A stretch of DNA of 64,000 nt from Eublepharis macularius (lineage: Eukaryota > Chordata > Lepidosauria > Squamata > Eublepharidae). The notes below the pieces were generated by a model, which was not told the origin of the DNA, ran no database searches, and saw only the letters and a program-made list of their open reading frames with translations. A program made the translations under genes and the position numbers. The DNA lies in NCBI RefSeq assembly GCF_028583425.1, contig NC_072797.1, positions 121,799,501-121,863,500 of the forward strand, in the 5' to 3' direction. Positions 1 through 12,081 of the stretch are shown here, one piece after another; the first letter of the stretch is position 1; each line of letters starts with the position of its first letter.

Positions 1-1654
1 AACTTAATTGTCTACTATGACAACAAAGAAAAATATTTTGTGACCATATGTGGATGAAAGAACTACAAACAAGTAACCAATGACAACTTGGTGAAAAGCC
101 ATTAAACACACTTTTAAAATATGTACACATAAAAAAGAGATGTGTGTACAAATAATTGCATATTTAGTAGTACATATAACACAAAAACGCATGCTATGGC
201 CCAGGATGCTGGAACTGTCTGTGGCCCACTGTTACGTGAACAGATTTTGGCAAACGATCATTTTATGTCATTTACTGTGCAAGATAGCTCTGAAATGAAG
301 GTCTCCAATACTGCATGCTGAAATTGTGTCCCTTCCCTTCACACAGAGAAAAGAAAGGACATTGAAAATTGGGGGGCGGGGGAGTTGAAGTTTGTTAGTA
401 TGTATAAGGTTGGAAAAACTAAGAAATTACTTATTTTGATAACTTCAGAACCTCTCTCAGCAGAAAAAGGGAATACAATCATTTCCAACTTTTTAGATAC
501 TTCATTTAAAATAAAGAATCAAGAACATATGTTTTCTAGGTCAACATTAAGGATTTATTCATAGACTGAAACATACTGAATTTGGTATAAAAAATGGCAC
601 CATAAAGCTAATCTGCCTTGACATAAAGATGGAGAAGCCAAAATACACAGTTCCTACATAAATCACACCTCATAAAAATGTATCTTGATACTTTTGGGGT
701 TTCCTTAAAGCGAGCCACCATTTTGCTGTGGAAGTTCAATTGTTTTTTCTGTACTATGTTAACACTAAGCAAATAATGCCTGCAGCCTTGCACAGTGCAT
801 GCTAGAGAATATGCAAACACAAATATGAATTTAGAGAAAGCAAATGCTCAAACTGGAGGCAGAGCTCTGACCAATTTACAACCTGGCCTGTTCTGCACCA
901 ACAGCAGATTGAAAGAATGCTGAAACGGCAGAATGAAGTGTGCCACTTTATAGGGTCTGCACATTTTTGAATATTCCCTTATGTTTTAAAATTCCCAACA
1001 AGCAGAAAGCCAGGGGAGGGGGATCTGTCTCAGGTGAGCTTGAGTTCTGCTCACATAGTTTTATAATGTGGGAGGAACATTCAAAAGCGGTATCCCAGAG
1101 CAATACAGCCTAGCCTTCCACCTCAGATCTTTTCCAACTCGTTCTATTACTTGTGTAGACCAACCCCAGAATTCATAGAGGAGATGAATTAAGTATTGAG
1201 ATTTCAGCTCATTGAAACTAGAAGCAGACACACACACACAGGCTCAGCAGGAGCCAACTATATACACACAAGCCACGCCCCTTTTTCCAGCAACAACCAA
1301 TAGGCACACACAACTAGAATCCTTAGTTTGCATTAACTATATACAAAGTAACTTATTTACAGTACAGTGATTGGTCTTTATTAGGCATCACTGATTGGCA
1401 GCTGCCAGCTGGAAACAACCAATAGAAATGAAGACTTCCGGAACCTTAGCTCAGACAGAAGCTAAGTCAATACATAACAAGATGCCAGGCTAATCAATAC
1501 CAACATCTGGTAAAGAACTACGGTAGAACATTTCAAAGAATAGGATTTCCTAGTCCTTTTCTTGCAGATTTGCTACACAGTTGAAAACCAGGGGGCTACC
1601 CCATATCTCCAAGAAAGTACTCTTTTCATAGAACTAGCTGAGATAAGCAGAATC
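1..1654. other. Intergenic, no gene recognised
   Basis: AT-rich unique-looking sequence to about 1200. 1203-1520 has several CCAAT words (ACCAATAGGC, ACCAATAGAA) and a short CACACA run, possibly an LTR or old repeat, not identified. Confidence 0.4.
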
Positions 1655-1662
1655 ATCCTGTC

Positions 1663-1902
1663 CAGGGCTTTTTTTCAGGGGGAACATGGGGGAACGGAGT
1701 TCCAGAACCTCTTGAAAATGGTCACATGGCTGGTGGCCCCACCCCCTGATCTCCAGACAGAGGGGAGTTGAGATTGGCCTCCACGCCGCTAATCTAAACT
1801 CCCCTCTGGAAATCAGGGGGCGGGGCCACCAGCCATGTGACCATTTTTTCTGAGGGCAACCCACTGAGTTCTATCACCTCTTTTCCCAGAAAAAAAGCCC
1901 TG
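1663..1902 (+). mobile_element. Fold-back hAT MITE, family 1, copy 1
   Basis: Perfect 8-bp duplication ATCCTGTC (1655-1662 and 1903-1910). Ends CAGGGCTTTTTTTCAGGGGG and CCCAGAAAAAAAGCCCTG. The central palindrome has lost about 20 bp on one side. Confidence 0.95.
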
Positions 1903-1910
1903 ATCCTGTC

Positions 1911-3036
1911 TATAGGCTCCTTAACAACCCATTAAAAGCCTTCCAGGTCATCAAAATAAAATGAGTAGTCCTAGGTCTAGACCTAAAAAGGCACCAGTAA
2001 CGTAAGAGTAGCTTGGAAATGAATTGACAATGTAATTGGGAGGGTGGGGGATTGGCTTGATAGAGCTTCAGTTACAGGAAAAGCTGAGATATCTGAGATT
2101 TCCCCTGTATACGACTCTTCAGGGATCTTCCAGGGGCCAGACCTACAAACTCCAGATACAGAACCTTTACTTGGTCAAGTATTTCATGACCTTGGGAGGG
2201 AAGTTGGAGCCTGGAGGCCACTTTTCAAATACTATTTTAAATTTGGAATTCTTGGTCCTGCTCCTGGGCCTTTAAAAGCGACTCGCTCTTCAGAAATTCA
2301 AGAGGGAAAGCTCTTCATTTGTTACATTGTGCCAGGATGAAGTTCATCTGCTGTTGGGATGCTATTAAAATATGGTGGCTAGCAGCAGAGGAGGGTTCCT
2401 GTGTCGTTTAGCAGTTGTGTAAAGGATACTTTCAACTGGTGCAGATTTCTCCCTACCCCATGACAACCTGCATTGGCTAAAAATCCCATTTTTGGTACAG
2501 CTAAATTCCCAGAAGCCCCCTCCCTCTTTGCATCAGGTGACCCTGTGTTAATGCTCCAACAGCAGTCCAATAAGACAGTTCCATCCCCTCCTGTGATCGT
2601 TTGATGAGTGCTTTAAACATCCATCCAACTAAATAAATAAAGGGGTCTATTTCAGAGTGAGACATTCTTGCCATTTAAAAGACAGGACTCCATTGAGTGG
2701 TGCGATTTTTGTTCCCCTCTGTAACATCCCATACCTTTTACATTTACCTCACAGGCAAACATTCAGCAGGTGACACCTTCCCAAGCATGGATAATTATGG
2801 TTGCCAACTGGCCAGAAGAAGAATGTCCTATCCCAGTATTTAAAGTGGCAGGCTACTGAACACTAATGTTTGGTTACTCCACATGTGTACAAACAGTAGA
2901 TCAAGTATGTTGCTCAGTCTATTACCTGTTACTCAAACTGTGGAGCTAGGTGACAGTTTCCAGCTGGTCTGAGGGTGGGGGGAAGTCTCTTTAAGAAATA
3001 CTTCATTGGATGTCATTTTTGAAGTAATGTTATTTT
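1911..3036. other. Intergenic, no gene recognised
   Basis: Open frames up to 98 codons at 2036-2340 have no recognisable protein. Confidence 0.45.
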
Positions 3037-3204
3037 CCTTGGTCATAGATCCAGAGGAGTTAGCCGTGTTTGTCTGGCGGGGAGGGCTGTGGTTATCGAA
3101 GGCTTGTGCTGCAGTGGAATTGTATGGTCTAGGTGGTGCTGCTGGACTCTTTTTGATTTTGCTACTACAGACTAACACGGCAAGCTCCTTTGAACCTTTA
3201 CACA
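3037..3204 (+). repeat. GGTGCTGCTGGACTCTTTTTG repeat, first copy
   Basis: GATCCAGAGGAGTTAGCCGTG at one end and ACTACAGACTAACACGGC at the other are inverted; GCTGCTGGACTCTTTTTGAT lies between. Related to 3326-3424 and 21614-21905. Confidence 0.65.
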
Positions 3205-3325
3205 AGCAAACTGATCCCCACATCAAAAGGAGCTGTTTGCATCTCCATATCAAAGGAGTTCTTTACATCCCTCCTCTCCTCCCCTCTCCTCCTCTATATT
3301 TGACCAGTTTCTTTCTGCCCTCCAT

Positions 3326-3424
3326 GCATCTGACGAAGAGAACTGTGATTCTCGAAAGCTTATGCTACAATAAAATCGGTTAGTCTTAAAGATGCTGCTG
3401 GACTCTTTTTGATTTTGTTATTTT
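3326..3424 (+). repeat. GAAAGCTTATGCTACAATAAA repeat tail, second copy
   Basis: CATCTGACGAAGAGAACTGTG, TCTCGAAAGCTTATGCTAC, GTTAGTCTTAAAGATGCTGC and TGGACTCTTTTTGATTTTG. Forward orientation. Confidence 0.7.
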
Positions 3425-3530
3425 CCTCTATGCCATGAAAAGCTTTACACATTATGCTTTCATTAAAGGGGCACGATATTTATCTGCAGGCCAGCTGGCA
3501 ACCATATTTGCCTTGGAAGCTTGCTGAGTG

Positions 3531-3777
3531 AGCCAGTTTGGTGTAGTTCTTAAGAGCAGCAGGACTCTAATCTGGAGAAGTGGGTTTGCTTCTCCACTCC
3601 TCCGCTTGAAGCCAGCTGGGTGACCTTGGGCCAATCACAGCTCTCTCGGAGCTCCATCGGCTGTCTCAGCCCCACCCACCTCACAGGGTGGTTGTTGTGG
3701 GGATAATAGCACACTTTGTAAATCGCTCTGAGTGGGCGTTAAGTTGTCTTGAAGGGTGGTATATACTGTAAATTGAA

Positions 3778-3808
<31 letters not shown>

Positions 3809-3945
3809 ATCGTTATCATCTTGGGCTCATCACTAAACCCACCTCACAGAGTTGCAGCTGAGAGGATAAGTTGAAGGAAAGGAGTAAGCTGCTTTGGGTC
3901 CCCATTAGAGAGAATATAAATAAAAATTTAAAAATAAAACTATGT
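3531..3945 (+). mobile_element. tRNA-derived SINE (Sauria-like) with (CTG)n tail, then a second SINE 3' end
   Basis: Head GAGCCAGTTTGGTGTAGTTC, B-box-like GGGTTTGCTTCTCC, body CAGCTGGGTGACCTTGGGC, CACCTCACAGGGTGG and GGTGGTATATACTG, then a CTG/TTG microsatellite at 3780-3808. 3815-3945 is the 3' part of another SINE (CCACCTCACAGAGTTGCAGC, AAGCTGCTTTGGGTCCCC and an AAATAAAA tail). Confidence 0.85.
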
Positions 3946-3969
3946 GCCCCTTTTTTTCTGCACTGCACT

Positions 3970-4229
3970 CAGGGCTTTTTTTCAGGGGGAACGCGGGGGA
4001 ATGGAGTTCCAGAACCTCTTGAAAATGGTCACATGGCTGGTGGCCCCGCCCCCTGATCTCCAGACAGAGGGGAGTTTAGACTGCCCTTCACGCCGCTGAG
4101 CGGCATGAAGGGCAATCTAAACTCCCCTCTGTCTGGAGAGCAGGGGGCAGGGCCACCAGCCATGTGACCATTTTCTCCGAGGGCAACCCACTGAGTTCCA
4201 CCACCCCTTTTCCCAGAAAAAAAGCCCTG
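3970..4229 (+). mobile_element. Fold-back hAT MITE, family 1, copy 2
   Basis: Flanking 8-mers ACTGCACT and ACCGCAGT match at six of eight positions. Full 260-bp palindrome; TAGACTGCCCTTCACGCCGC faces GCGGCATGAAGGGCAATCTA. Confidence 0.9.
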
Positions 4230-4255
4230 ACCGCAGTTCATGTCCTTAAGGGTAA

Positions 4256-4472
4256 CTAAGGGTAATTAAACCTCTAGGTGGGGCCTGGAGACCTCCCAGA
4301 ATTACAACTGATATCCAGTCTACACATATCAGTTCCCCTGGAGGAAATGGCTGCTTTGTAGGGTGGACTGTATGGCGTTATACCCTGATGAGGTCCCTCC
4401 CCTTCCTCAAACCCCATCCTCTGCAGGCTCCCCCCTCAAATCTCCAGGTATTTCCCAACCTGGCCTTGGCAA
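4256..4472. repeat. CTGGAGACCTCC family repeat, copy 1
   Basis: GGCCTGGAGACCTCCCAGAA, ACAACTGATATCCAG, GGAGGAAATGGCTGCTTTG, CCCCTTCCTCAAACCCC, ending CAACCTGGCCTTGGCAACC. Matches 11733-11950. Confidence 0.7.
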
Positions 4473-5283
4473 CCTTAAACTGTAGTTTGCTGTCAAACGC
4501 TGGACCTGATACAGATACCATAATAGGAAAGATTTCCTCAGCACGTTTTTGCCTCTTGTGCAGTTTGTTAAAGAGACAGGGGCCTGTCTGTTGAAAGGGG
4601 GTGCCGCCCTCCTTACAGGGAACAGGCAAGCTCACAAACTGGTTTCAGAAACGAGAGGTGGTCCGTTCCTCTTTCCCTGCATCCTCATTTTTTATTTCTT
4701 CATTTTTAATTTCAGCAGACACGGCATATTCGCTATTTCTTTAAGGCAGAATTACACTCTTCTCCATGGAGCTTCCTTCCTACCTAACCCACCCCGTGGC
4801 TGCTAGAAGGTCTTGTATTATTTTAGGTGCCTTTCATTTTATTCAGAGTTCAGCTTCCAAACTTTCCTCAGCTCTTTCGCGAGAGGTAAATATTCACAAT
4901 GAATGGAAGTTAGAACTGTGTTTTAAAAATTTAGTTCACCTCTTCGGATATGAATTCTGGGTTTCACATTAACTTGTTCCAAATCTCCCACACTCCTTCT
5001 CTTCCTCTCCAGTTTCATTTGAAGATTTTTCTCTTAAACATTCAGTAATCGAATTAAAATTTCAAAACAAAAAATGGGCCTGTGGTTCAGCCTGTCCAGA
5101 AGTGCTGAAGATGGTGGTGTTGGTGCTGCCGGAAGTCCTCAACAGGAGTTGGGGGAGATCAGCTGTTTATAATCCCACGAAGACTTATTCTGGTCAAGAA
5201 ATGATGTGCTCCTTAAAAAGTAGCAGTTACTAAAAAGAAGGCTATCAAGGTGAACAGCAGGGTGTTTATATGTGTGTGTAGCA
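4473..5283. other. Intergenic, no gene recognised
   Basis: Nothing recognised. Confidence 0.45.
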
Positions 5284-5371
5284 TAGGGTTGCCAGCTCCA
5301 AGTTGGGAAATTCCTGGAGATCTGGGGGGTGAAACCTGGAGAAAGTGGCAACCTGGAGGCTGGCAACCCTA
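5284..5371. mobile_element. Short TAGGGTTGCCAG MITE, 88 bp
   Basis: TAGGGTTGCCAGCTCCAAG at the left and GAGGCTGGCAACCCTA at the right are inverted repeats. A deletion derivative of the family at 6568-6831 or 4256-4472. Confidence 0.75.
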
Positions 5372-6115
5372 GTGTAGCAGCATCTCCCAAAGAAGCTCTC
5401 TTAACAAAGATTCTTAAGAGAAGGAGGAAATTATACAAGAAGTCAGGACCTCATCATTTCTTTTTGCCACCTGTGTGCTAAGTTTTGGCTGGGTTCCAGC
5501 AATGATACACAGACACATCCATTTTGGTTGGAATGGCCACAACTTTTTTGATTACAGCCTGGTTGGAGCATTGGACAGGCATCTGGGCAGCAGATCCTCT
5601 GGCATCGAAGCCGTGGTGCTGATCGATGCATGACCCCCCCCCCCAGCCCAATGCTGGCCCCATGGGAGCAAGTGGTGATTTGGCCGCAGCCATGCTGTCC
5701 GGCTCTTGCCTCCCAATTCCACAGGGGTGAGCTGCCCGATCTGGCCCAATGCCTCAAAACCACCCGCAGAACCCCTAAAGTTGTGGCTGGCCCACTAGGT
5801 ACCAGGAGCAGGGTGGGTGGGTGGGAAAGCGTCCTGCTCCTGCCGGTGCTGCACTAGAATGGCGCCAACACGTTGTCCTCACAGAAGAGGACTCCCTCTG
5901 CTCCTCCTCCGGCAGACCATGCCTGCTTCCACTGTAGCCTGGCTCTTGGTGGCAACGTTGCCCGTGATGAGTCTGTGAGCTTGCTTTCTTCTATATGATT
6001 TCACTTCTAATACTGCAGTTAACTGGGTTTAAGGTAATTCAGTCAGGAATGCTATCCTTCAGCATTCCTAGAACTAAGCCTTTGTTATCCTCACAACAGA
6101 GAGATAGGTTAAATT
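5372..6115. other. Intergenic, no gene recognised
   Basis: Several overlapping open frames on both strands at 5440-5860 in GC-richer sequence, none with a recognisable protein. A C run is at 5634-5643. Confidence 0.45.
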
Positions 6116-6353
6116 CAGGGCTTTTTTTCTGGGAAAAGAGGTGGTGGAACTCAGTGGGTTGCCCTAGGAGAAAATGGTCACATGGCTGGTGGCCCCGCCC
6201 CCTGATCTCCAGACAGAGGGGAGTTGAGATTGCAGAGGGCAATCTCAACTTCCCTCTGTCTGGAGATCAGGGGGCGGGGCCACCAGCCATGTGACCATTT
6301 TCAAGAGGTTCCAGAACTCTGTTCCATCATGTTCCAGCTGAAAGAAAGCCCTG
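6116..6353 (-). mobile_element. Fold-back hAT MITE, family 1, copy 3
   Basis: Flanking 8-mers GTTAAATT and GTTAAGCT match at six of eight positions. Ends CAGGGCTTTTTTTCTGGG and CCAGCTGAAAGAAAGCCCTG. The palindrome centre is GATTGCAGAGGGCAATC. Orientation as copy 4. Confidence 0.88.
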
Positions 6354-6567
6354 GTTAAGCTTAAGGATAAGGACTTAGATCCAGCAGAGAAAGGGAGAGG
6401 ATTTTCTCATATTTTCACCAACCGCAAATTTAAAAAAAAACCCTCCAATTTGCCCCTCATGTTTTTCCTTGGGCTGCCCTTATCCCCAGGAAGAGCATTC
6501 CAAAGGGATCATGTTAGACTGCAGCAGGAGGGAGGACGCCAGTAAGTCATGCACTGTGGACAGAAAT

Positions 6568-6831
6568 TAGGGTTGCCAATCATCAGTGAGTGGGGGGATC
6601 CATTGCTAGGGAAAACTCAGAAGTGATATCATACCTCTTTAGGAATCTCTGAAAACTCTATGATTACACTTTTAAATGGCATTTTACAGTACAGTTTCTG
6701 ATGATTCATAGGGGCATGATGTCACTTCCTGAGTTTTCCCAAGAAGTGATGTCATGCTATCACTGACCGCCAATCTCCCATGTCCCCCCACCCCTTTAGT
6801 CTCCTGCTGGTTTCCCGGCCTGGCAACCCTA
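6568..6831. mobile_element. TAGGGTTGCCA-type MITE
   Basis: Starts TAGGGTTGCCAATC and ends CCTGGCAACCCTA. The inner words AAAACTCAGAAGTGATATCA and TGATGTCACTTCCTGAGTTT are inverted. Terminal TA on both sides is compatible with a TA target duplication. Confidence 0.75.
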
Positions 6832-7550
6832 ACAGAAATCCCTTTTGTTCATGAAAATTGGAAATCCCATTGAAATAAATGGACCGTAGTGGGTAGGCAG
6901 TGCACACACATACAGTAGCTGTATTGCAAGATCCAAGACATGTGTTCTACGTTACAAGAGATCTTGGCCTCTCTGACTAAAAACAAAGGGTCCCTCTGTG
7001 TAGAAGTTCAACTTCCTTCTGTCCTGGATGACAAATTATAATTGTCAAAATGACATACTCACAATCCCTTAAAGCATCGGTAACCCATTGCACATGAACC
7101 TACAAAACTTTCTTACACCAAATCAGACCGTTGTTCCTTCTGGTCTCGGTATTGCCTACTCCGACCAGTTGAGGCTCTCCAGGGTCTTGAGCTCAAATTC
7201 CTAATCGCTTAACTGGAGGTTCCAGAGACTGAACAGGACAGCAAGTGCTCTGTTGCTGAGACTAGGTCCCCAGTATCGTCATGAGCTGTGCAAATCTGGG
7301 ATCAAATATTACAGGTCAAGTCTGGGGAATGACCTGGGGGCACCTGATGCTGCAGCTGTTATAAAGCTAAGCCAATATGGGTTAAGGATGCATAAACCTG
7401 TAAATATTGGGTTCTTTTAAGGTTTCTAGTCAAGAACGACGTGTTCATCCCATCTTTTAAAAAGTGTTTCAATTAATTGTTTGTTTTAGACCAGTCCCTT
7501 TTAGTATTTAACCATTTTCTAATAGATTGTAATGTCTCCAGCTGTATAAA
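6832..7550. other. Intergenic, no gene recognised
   Basis: Nothing recognised. Confidence 0.45.
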
Positions 7551-8070
7551 CTGAATCCAGCCTAACAAAAAGGTGGAAAACCACAAGTGGAGGCAGGAAA
7601 TCTGTATAAATTTTCTTTATAATACACTCTTTATAAACATTAAGTGACTCTTAACCAAAATATAACAATCCATATAGGAATGAATAAACAATACAGCAGA
7701 AGTATATAACAGCAATAAATTATATCAAGCCGCTATAAAGTAATCACAATTCTTCAATAAATATGGTTTTTCATAGTCCATCAGGTGCAGATGAGTCAAG
7801 TTCCAGGAAGACATCCAAAAGGTAAGTCTCCACAGTGTAAGGTAAGTGTATAAATATTCTTATATATAACAATCTTATCTCTTTCTTGCTTTTTCTCTCT
7901 TAGGTGGTGCCAACAAGCTCAGGACGTCCAGAAGACATTACCAGCCCACCCGACATACAGGGCCGGCAAGGAACCTGATATTTCGTCAAACGACCTCCTC
8001 AGGGGCGGTTACAAGGTCCACCACAAATATGCAAATTCACAATACAATTTCTTATAGCACCATGAGGCAG
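7551..8070. repeat. Retroelement-like region with TTTCGTCAAACGACCTCCTCAGG signature
   Basis: Contains ATTTCGTCAAACGACCTCC and TCAGGGGCGGTTACAAGG preceded by 400 bp of AT-rich sequence with TAAGGTAAGTGTATAAAT and a splice-like TCTCTTAGG. Such CGTCAAACG...CCTCAGG words occur near the ends of some reptile retroelements. Family and borders not determined. Confidence 0.4.
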
Positions 8071-8444
8071 TAAGTCAATAATGGTGGCCAAATTGTTGAA
8101 TATGTTTTTATTTATTTATTTAGAAAATGGTTTGCCACGGATTCAGGGACCTGCTCCAGAGACCTACACCCTAGAACTCTAATCTCCTTACTTTACAACC
8201 ATTCTGTAAACACAGACAATAATTCTGGATTATTAGCATAATAAAAGAACGATCGGCCAACTGAGTGAGGTCAGGTTAGAAGAAAAACTGCTTAGTCCAC
8301 ACACCTTGAACATCACCATTGTTGTCAATTTTTCTATCAGAACTTCCTGTAAGTTGAAAATGTTCAACAGCCACAAAACATCAAACTCAGACCGGCAAAA
8401 TCTCAGAAATTATTTGACACCCCAATTATTTGGAAAGGAGACCA

Positions 8445-8655
8445 GTGCAAGCAGCCAGTGTAGACTAGGATCTGGAAGACCCTGGTTCAAATCCCCACTC
8501 TGTCACGGAAGCTTGCTGGGCCATTCTCACACTTTCAGCCTAACCTACCTCACAGGTTTGTTGTAAGGATAAAAGGGAGAAGAACGGTGTAGGCTAGTTT
8601 GGGTCCCCTCCCCACTGGGGAGAAAGGGTGAGGTATGAATGACATAAATATATAT
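8445..8655 (+). mobile_element. tRNA-derived SINE (older Sauria-like)
   Basis: GCAGCCAGTGTAGACTAGGA, GGTTCAAATCCCCACTC (B-box-like), AAGCTTGCTGGGCCATTC, TACCTCACAGGTTTGTTG and GAGAAGAACGGTGTAGGC. The 5' head is partly lost. Confidence 0.8.
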
Positions 8656-8757
8656 AATCAACTTCTTCCGTACATCCCTTTAAAAAAGACTGTCCCCTCC
8701 AAAAGTGTAGGTGCAAAGTTAATTGATGGACATTGTTGTATTGTGGGGAGCTGTGAA

Positions 8758-9240
8758 TTTTTTTTAATTGAATTTTTTATTATTGAAACTATACAAAATA
8801 CAAACATACAATAAAGACTAGAGGTCGTAAAATACTGAATATAAACAACAATGAAACAATGAAACAACAATGAATACAAACAGCAATGAAACAGTGTATA
8901 GCACATTGAATTACAAGAGGTTATAACTAGTTGGTTATAGATTACACAGAGGATGTACTGTACGGTATCTGTCATAAATAACCTTAATACGGTAATACAA
9001 TATTGATTTAGAGAGAGGAGATAACTTACAGATTTGCGTACATATGAAAGAATTTCAAACCTGGTAGGGTACTATTATTTTTAAGGTACTCAAAAAGTGG
9101 AAACCATTTCTCCGTAAAGTTTGTAGTTCTTGGGAAGTGCTCTACCTGATACACTTTATCATATAATTCTCCAAAGTAAAGTGGTCCCAACTTTTTGTGT
9201 ACCAGTTGTCAATTGATGGGGCTGATTTCGATTTCCAGAG
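8758..9240 (-). mobile_element. L1-like LINE 3' end, reverse orientation (candidate)
   Basis: Starts with a T run, then AATTGAATTTTTTATTATTG, the reverse of an L1-like CAATAATAAAAAATTC tail, followed by AT-rich sequence. A possible degraded duplication (GGAGCTGTGAATT near 8749, GCAGCTATGAAATT near 9243) is weak. The inner end is uncertain. Confidence 0.5.
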
Positions 9241-9288
9241 TGCAGCTATGAAATTGATGATATTCCTTTATTATATTTAGGGCTTCCA

Positions 9289-9537
9289 GGTCCCCTAGTA
9301 GGAGCAGGGATCCCTCGCTCCCACCCTCCATCCCCAGCCACGCTCACCTGCCTGGGGGGAGGTAGGGGAATAGCCCTCCTGGGCGCACTCTCAGTGCGGC
9401 ACAATGACTCCCAGAAGTGATGTCATCGTGCAACACCAGAAGCATGTGTGCACTTCGCACATGCGCAAGGGCAGAAGAGAGGTGAGTGCTGGGTCCAGCC
9501 CTTCCCACCAGGAGGATAAAGGGACCTGACAGCCCTA
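9289..9537. mobile_element. GC-rich MITE-like element with AGGGCTTCCAGGTCCC ends
   Basis: The ends TTTAGGGCTTCCAGGTCCC and GGGACCTGACAGCCCTAA are inverted repeats flanked by TA. The interior holds AAGTGATGTCATCGTGC and GCACTTCGCACATGCGC palindromic words. Non-coding. Confidence 0.65.
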
Positions 9538-9589
9538 ATTGTATTGTATAGTTATTTTAACATGCTAACATTCAGGGGAAAGCCTTTGT

Positions 9590-10070
9590 TTTAGTTTCAC
9601 GGTTCACTTGTTAAGTTGGTCGCTGGCTGGCCTAGCAGGACCCAGACCAAGGGATCCCATTCCCTCAGTGGGGGCGGGGGATCCCCTGCTTTCACACTCT
9701 GCCCCCCACTTCCACTTACCTGGCCGGTGGGAGAAGAAGGCACGGGAACGGGCCTCCCAGGTGCACTCCTGGGCAGTGCGACAATGTCACTGACATTGTT
9801 GTACAGCCCTGAGAGCACTCCTGCACTTCACCTCAGGTTGATTTGGCCCCCGATGAGCCAAATTGGGCCCCTTAGAGGCCCAGATTGGCCCACAATGAAG
9901 CACGTGTGCACCCCTGCACCTGCGTGGTGATGTCACCGGAAATGGCATCATTGCGCAGCTGCGGGGCCGCATGTGCTCAAGTCAAGCATGAGCAGGAGAA
10001 GAAGAAGGGAAGAGCCAGGTCTCCTCCCCCAACCCCCATCCAGGAGAATAAGGGGACCTGGCAACCGTAC
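9590..10070. repeat. GC-rich repeat with GGACCTGGCAACC end
   Basis: GC-rich block with GCGGGGGATCCCCTGC, TGATTTGGCCCCCGATGAGC, ATGATGTCACCGG-like words and an end GGGGACCTGGCAACCGTA. Related in layout to 9291-9537. The left end is degraded, so boundaries are approximate. Confidence 0.55.
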
Positions 10071-11310
10071 CGAAACCAGACCTTGCCTATGTTCAGTAAA
10101 GTTCTGAACTGCTTTGGTACAAGAAACTGTGGAGTTATTACAGAAATATTTGTGTAATGCAGCCTCAACTGAATACTATAGTTTTGATTGAGAAGGGTGT
10201 CATTCTGACTTCCCTCCGTCGTGCCCAGTGAAAGATGGGCGAAGGCACTGATGTTGCAAAGGTTTAATTGATTCAGTTCTTCCGTCAGCGAACCCCAGCT
10301 GGAGGTTTGGGGGCAACACCGCGGAGGCTTTTGCAGGGTGGGTGGTGATGCTAGCCAAGCTCAGCCAAGCTCAGCTAGAGCTCAGCCAAGAAGACCAGCT
10401 GAGCACAGTCTGTTTAAAAGGCTAGCAAGAAGGCTGTCCTGCTATTTATTGTTGCTCGTATTATTTGCAGTGATGGTGCTGTCCTTAGAATAGGCTGGTA
10501 GAGGGTGCTAAAAGTATAGTAATGCTGCAAGGGCTAGTTACAGTGAAATTCTGTATTTAAAAGGACAGTTTTTATTTTAATCAAGGCAGGAAAAATTATT
10601 TAAGTTATACTGATGCTGTATTATAAATTCCTATATAAATTATATAATTATATAAATTATAAATATATATACATTATAAATTCTCGGATTTCCTAAATAG
10701 GTCGCTTGACATCCCCCACCCCTTTTGGGACTTAGGCAGAAATTCAACAAATTTCCTAGCCTGCAGATGCAGGAGTGGAAAAACTTTTGCCTTCTGAATG
10801 TTGTACAGTAAACGTTTTGAAAGCACAGGAGCCCTACTACGACCCCCAAAGCATTACCAAAAAATAATGAAAAGAAAGTATATTTTAACGAATTCTTTAA
10901 AATACAATGTTCAGTGTGTGTGTGGAGGAGGGTCTGTTTACAAGCACCTCCTAATCTGAGGCCTTGAACTGTAGTTTACTTGTGTGTAAATCCAGCTCTG
11001 CTATCAGGGCGCCACTGGCTGGGTCAGGGCAGCAGTAGCAGTGTACACACTCACTTTTTGACGTTTCAGAGAACATACCAAATCTGAGGTCTCCCTTTTA
11101 TTTCAGCTCTTCACACCATACCATGCTAGTTCTTGTTTTCAGTTAGCCAGGTGAACAACCCCATCCTGTTTTTGGAAAGTTGACCCCAAACCTCCAACTT
11201 CTTCTCCTGGGCCTGGCTGTAGGATAGAGCCATGCTATCCATAAGCCATTTTTTTCCAATTAACTCCATTTGCAAACCCTTTGGACTTCAGAAACCACAG
11301 GCACTGTGAA
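10071..11310. other. Intergenic, no gene recognised
   Basis: An AT-rich ATATAAATTAT stretch at 10620-10680 and duplicated AGCTCAGCCAAG words at 10358-10395. No gene or named repeat. Confidence 0.45.
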
Positions 11311-11580
11311 TTTATTTTATTTTATTTATAGTCTCCCTTTCTCCAGGTGGACCCAATGTGGATTACACCGTGCAAGTCAATAAGGTCAAAAGCTAGGAAA
11401 TTCTCAGAACAAAAACAATAGGGTGTGGGCTGTAGACGCCACTGGAATGTCCTATAGCACCCTTGGCTTCTAAAGGAGCACACCCCTGATTTCCTTGTCT
11501 CTACCTCACCCCCCATTTATTTATTTAAACACTATTTTTCTCTCCAATGAGGACCCAAAGCTGCATATGATATCATTTTT
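11311..11580 (-). repeat. Two reversed retroelement 3' tails
   Basis: 11312-11370 (TTATTTATAGTCTCCCTTTC, then TGTGGATTACACCG) and 11515-11570 (TTATTTATTTAAACACTATT, then AATGAGGACCCAAAGC) both read as the reverse of the common ATAAATAAA-type tail. Confidence 0.55.
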
Positions 11581-11732
11581 TTTTCCACACAAGAACCCTC
11601 TGAAGTTGTTATGGTGAGGGCATAGGCCATTTTAAGACAAAGTGGCCTGTGATTCACCTTTTCAAACCCAGCCCTAGGAAGTAGGAAGAAGAGGGCAGGG
11701 GGATGAACACTGTTTGTTCAACCTGACACTAG

Positions 11733-11950
11733 AGTTGCCAATCTCTAGATGGTGGCTGGAGACCTCCTAGAATTGCAACTGATCTCCAGGCCATAGAGAT
11801 CAGTTTCCCTGGAGAAAATGGCTGCTTTGGAGAGTGAATTTTATGGCATAGTATACCACTCATGTCCCTCCCCTCCCCAAACCCTGCCCTCTCCAGGATC
11901 CACCCCCCAAATTTCCAGGAATTTTCCAACCAACAGCTAGCAACCCTATC
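11733..11950. repeat. AGTTGCCA...CAACCCT repeat (CTGGAGACCTCC family), copy 2
   Basis: AGAGTTGCCAATCTCTAGAT, CTGGAGACCTCCTAGAATTG, then GGAGAAAATGGCTGCTTTGG, ending AACAGCTAGCAACCCTAT. Same internal sequence as 4256-4472. Inverted AGGGTTGC-type ends suggest a DNA transposon. Confidence 0.7.
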
Positions 11951-12081
11951 TGACACCTTTCCTGGAGATATTTGAGTAACACCATCCTTAGGATAAATTA
12001 ATGGGTGTTGGTTTAGCCTTTTGGTACCATCATAAAATGGACTTTGTGGCCTATGTGTGCCTACATGACATGAGGGAAGGT

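Noticed and set aside
2036..2340. Frames of 79 and 98 codons on the plus strand
   Set aside because: They overlap in different frames with no similarity I can recognise and no promoter or splice context.
8758..9260. Definite L1 boundaries from a target duplication
   Set aside because: The two candidate flanking words differ at several positions, so only the tail is supported.
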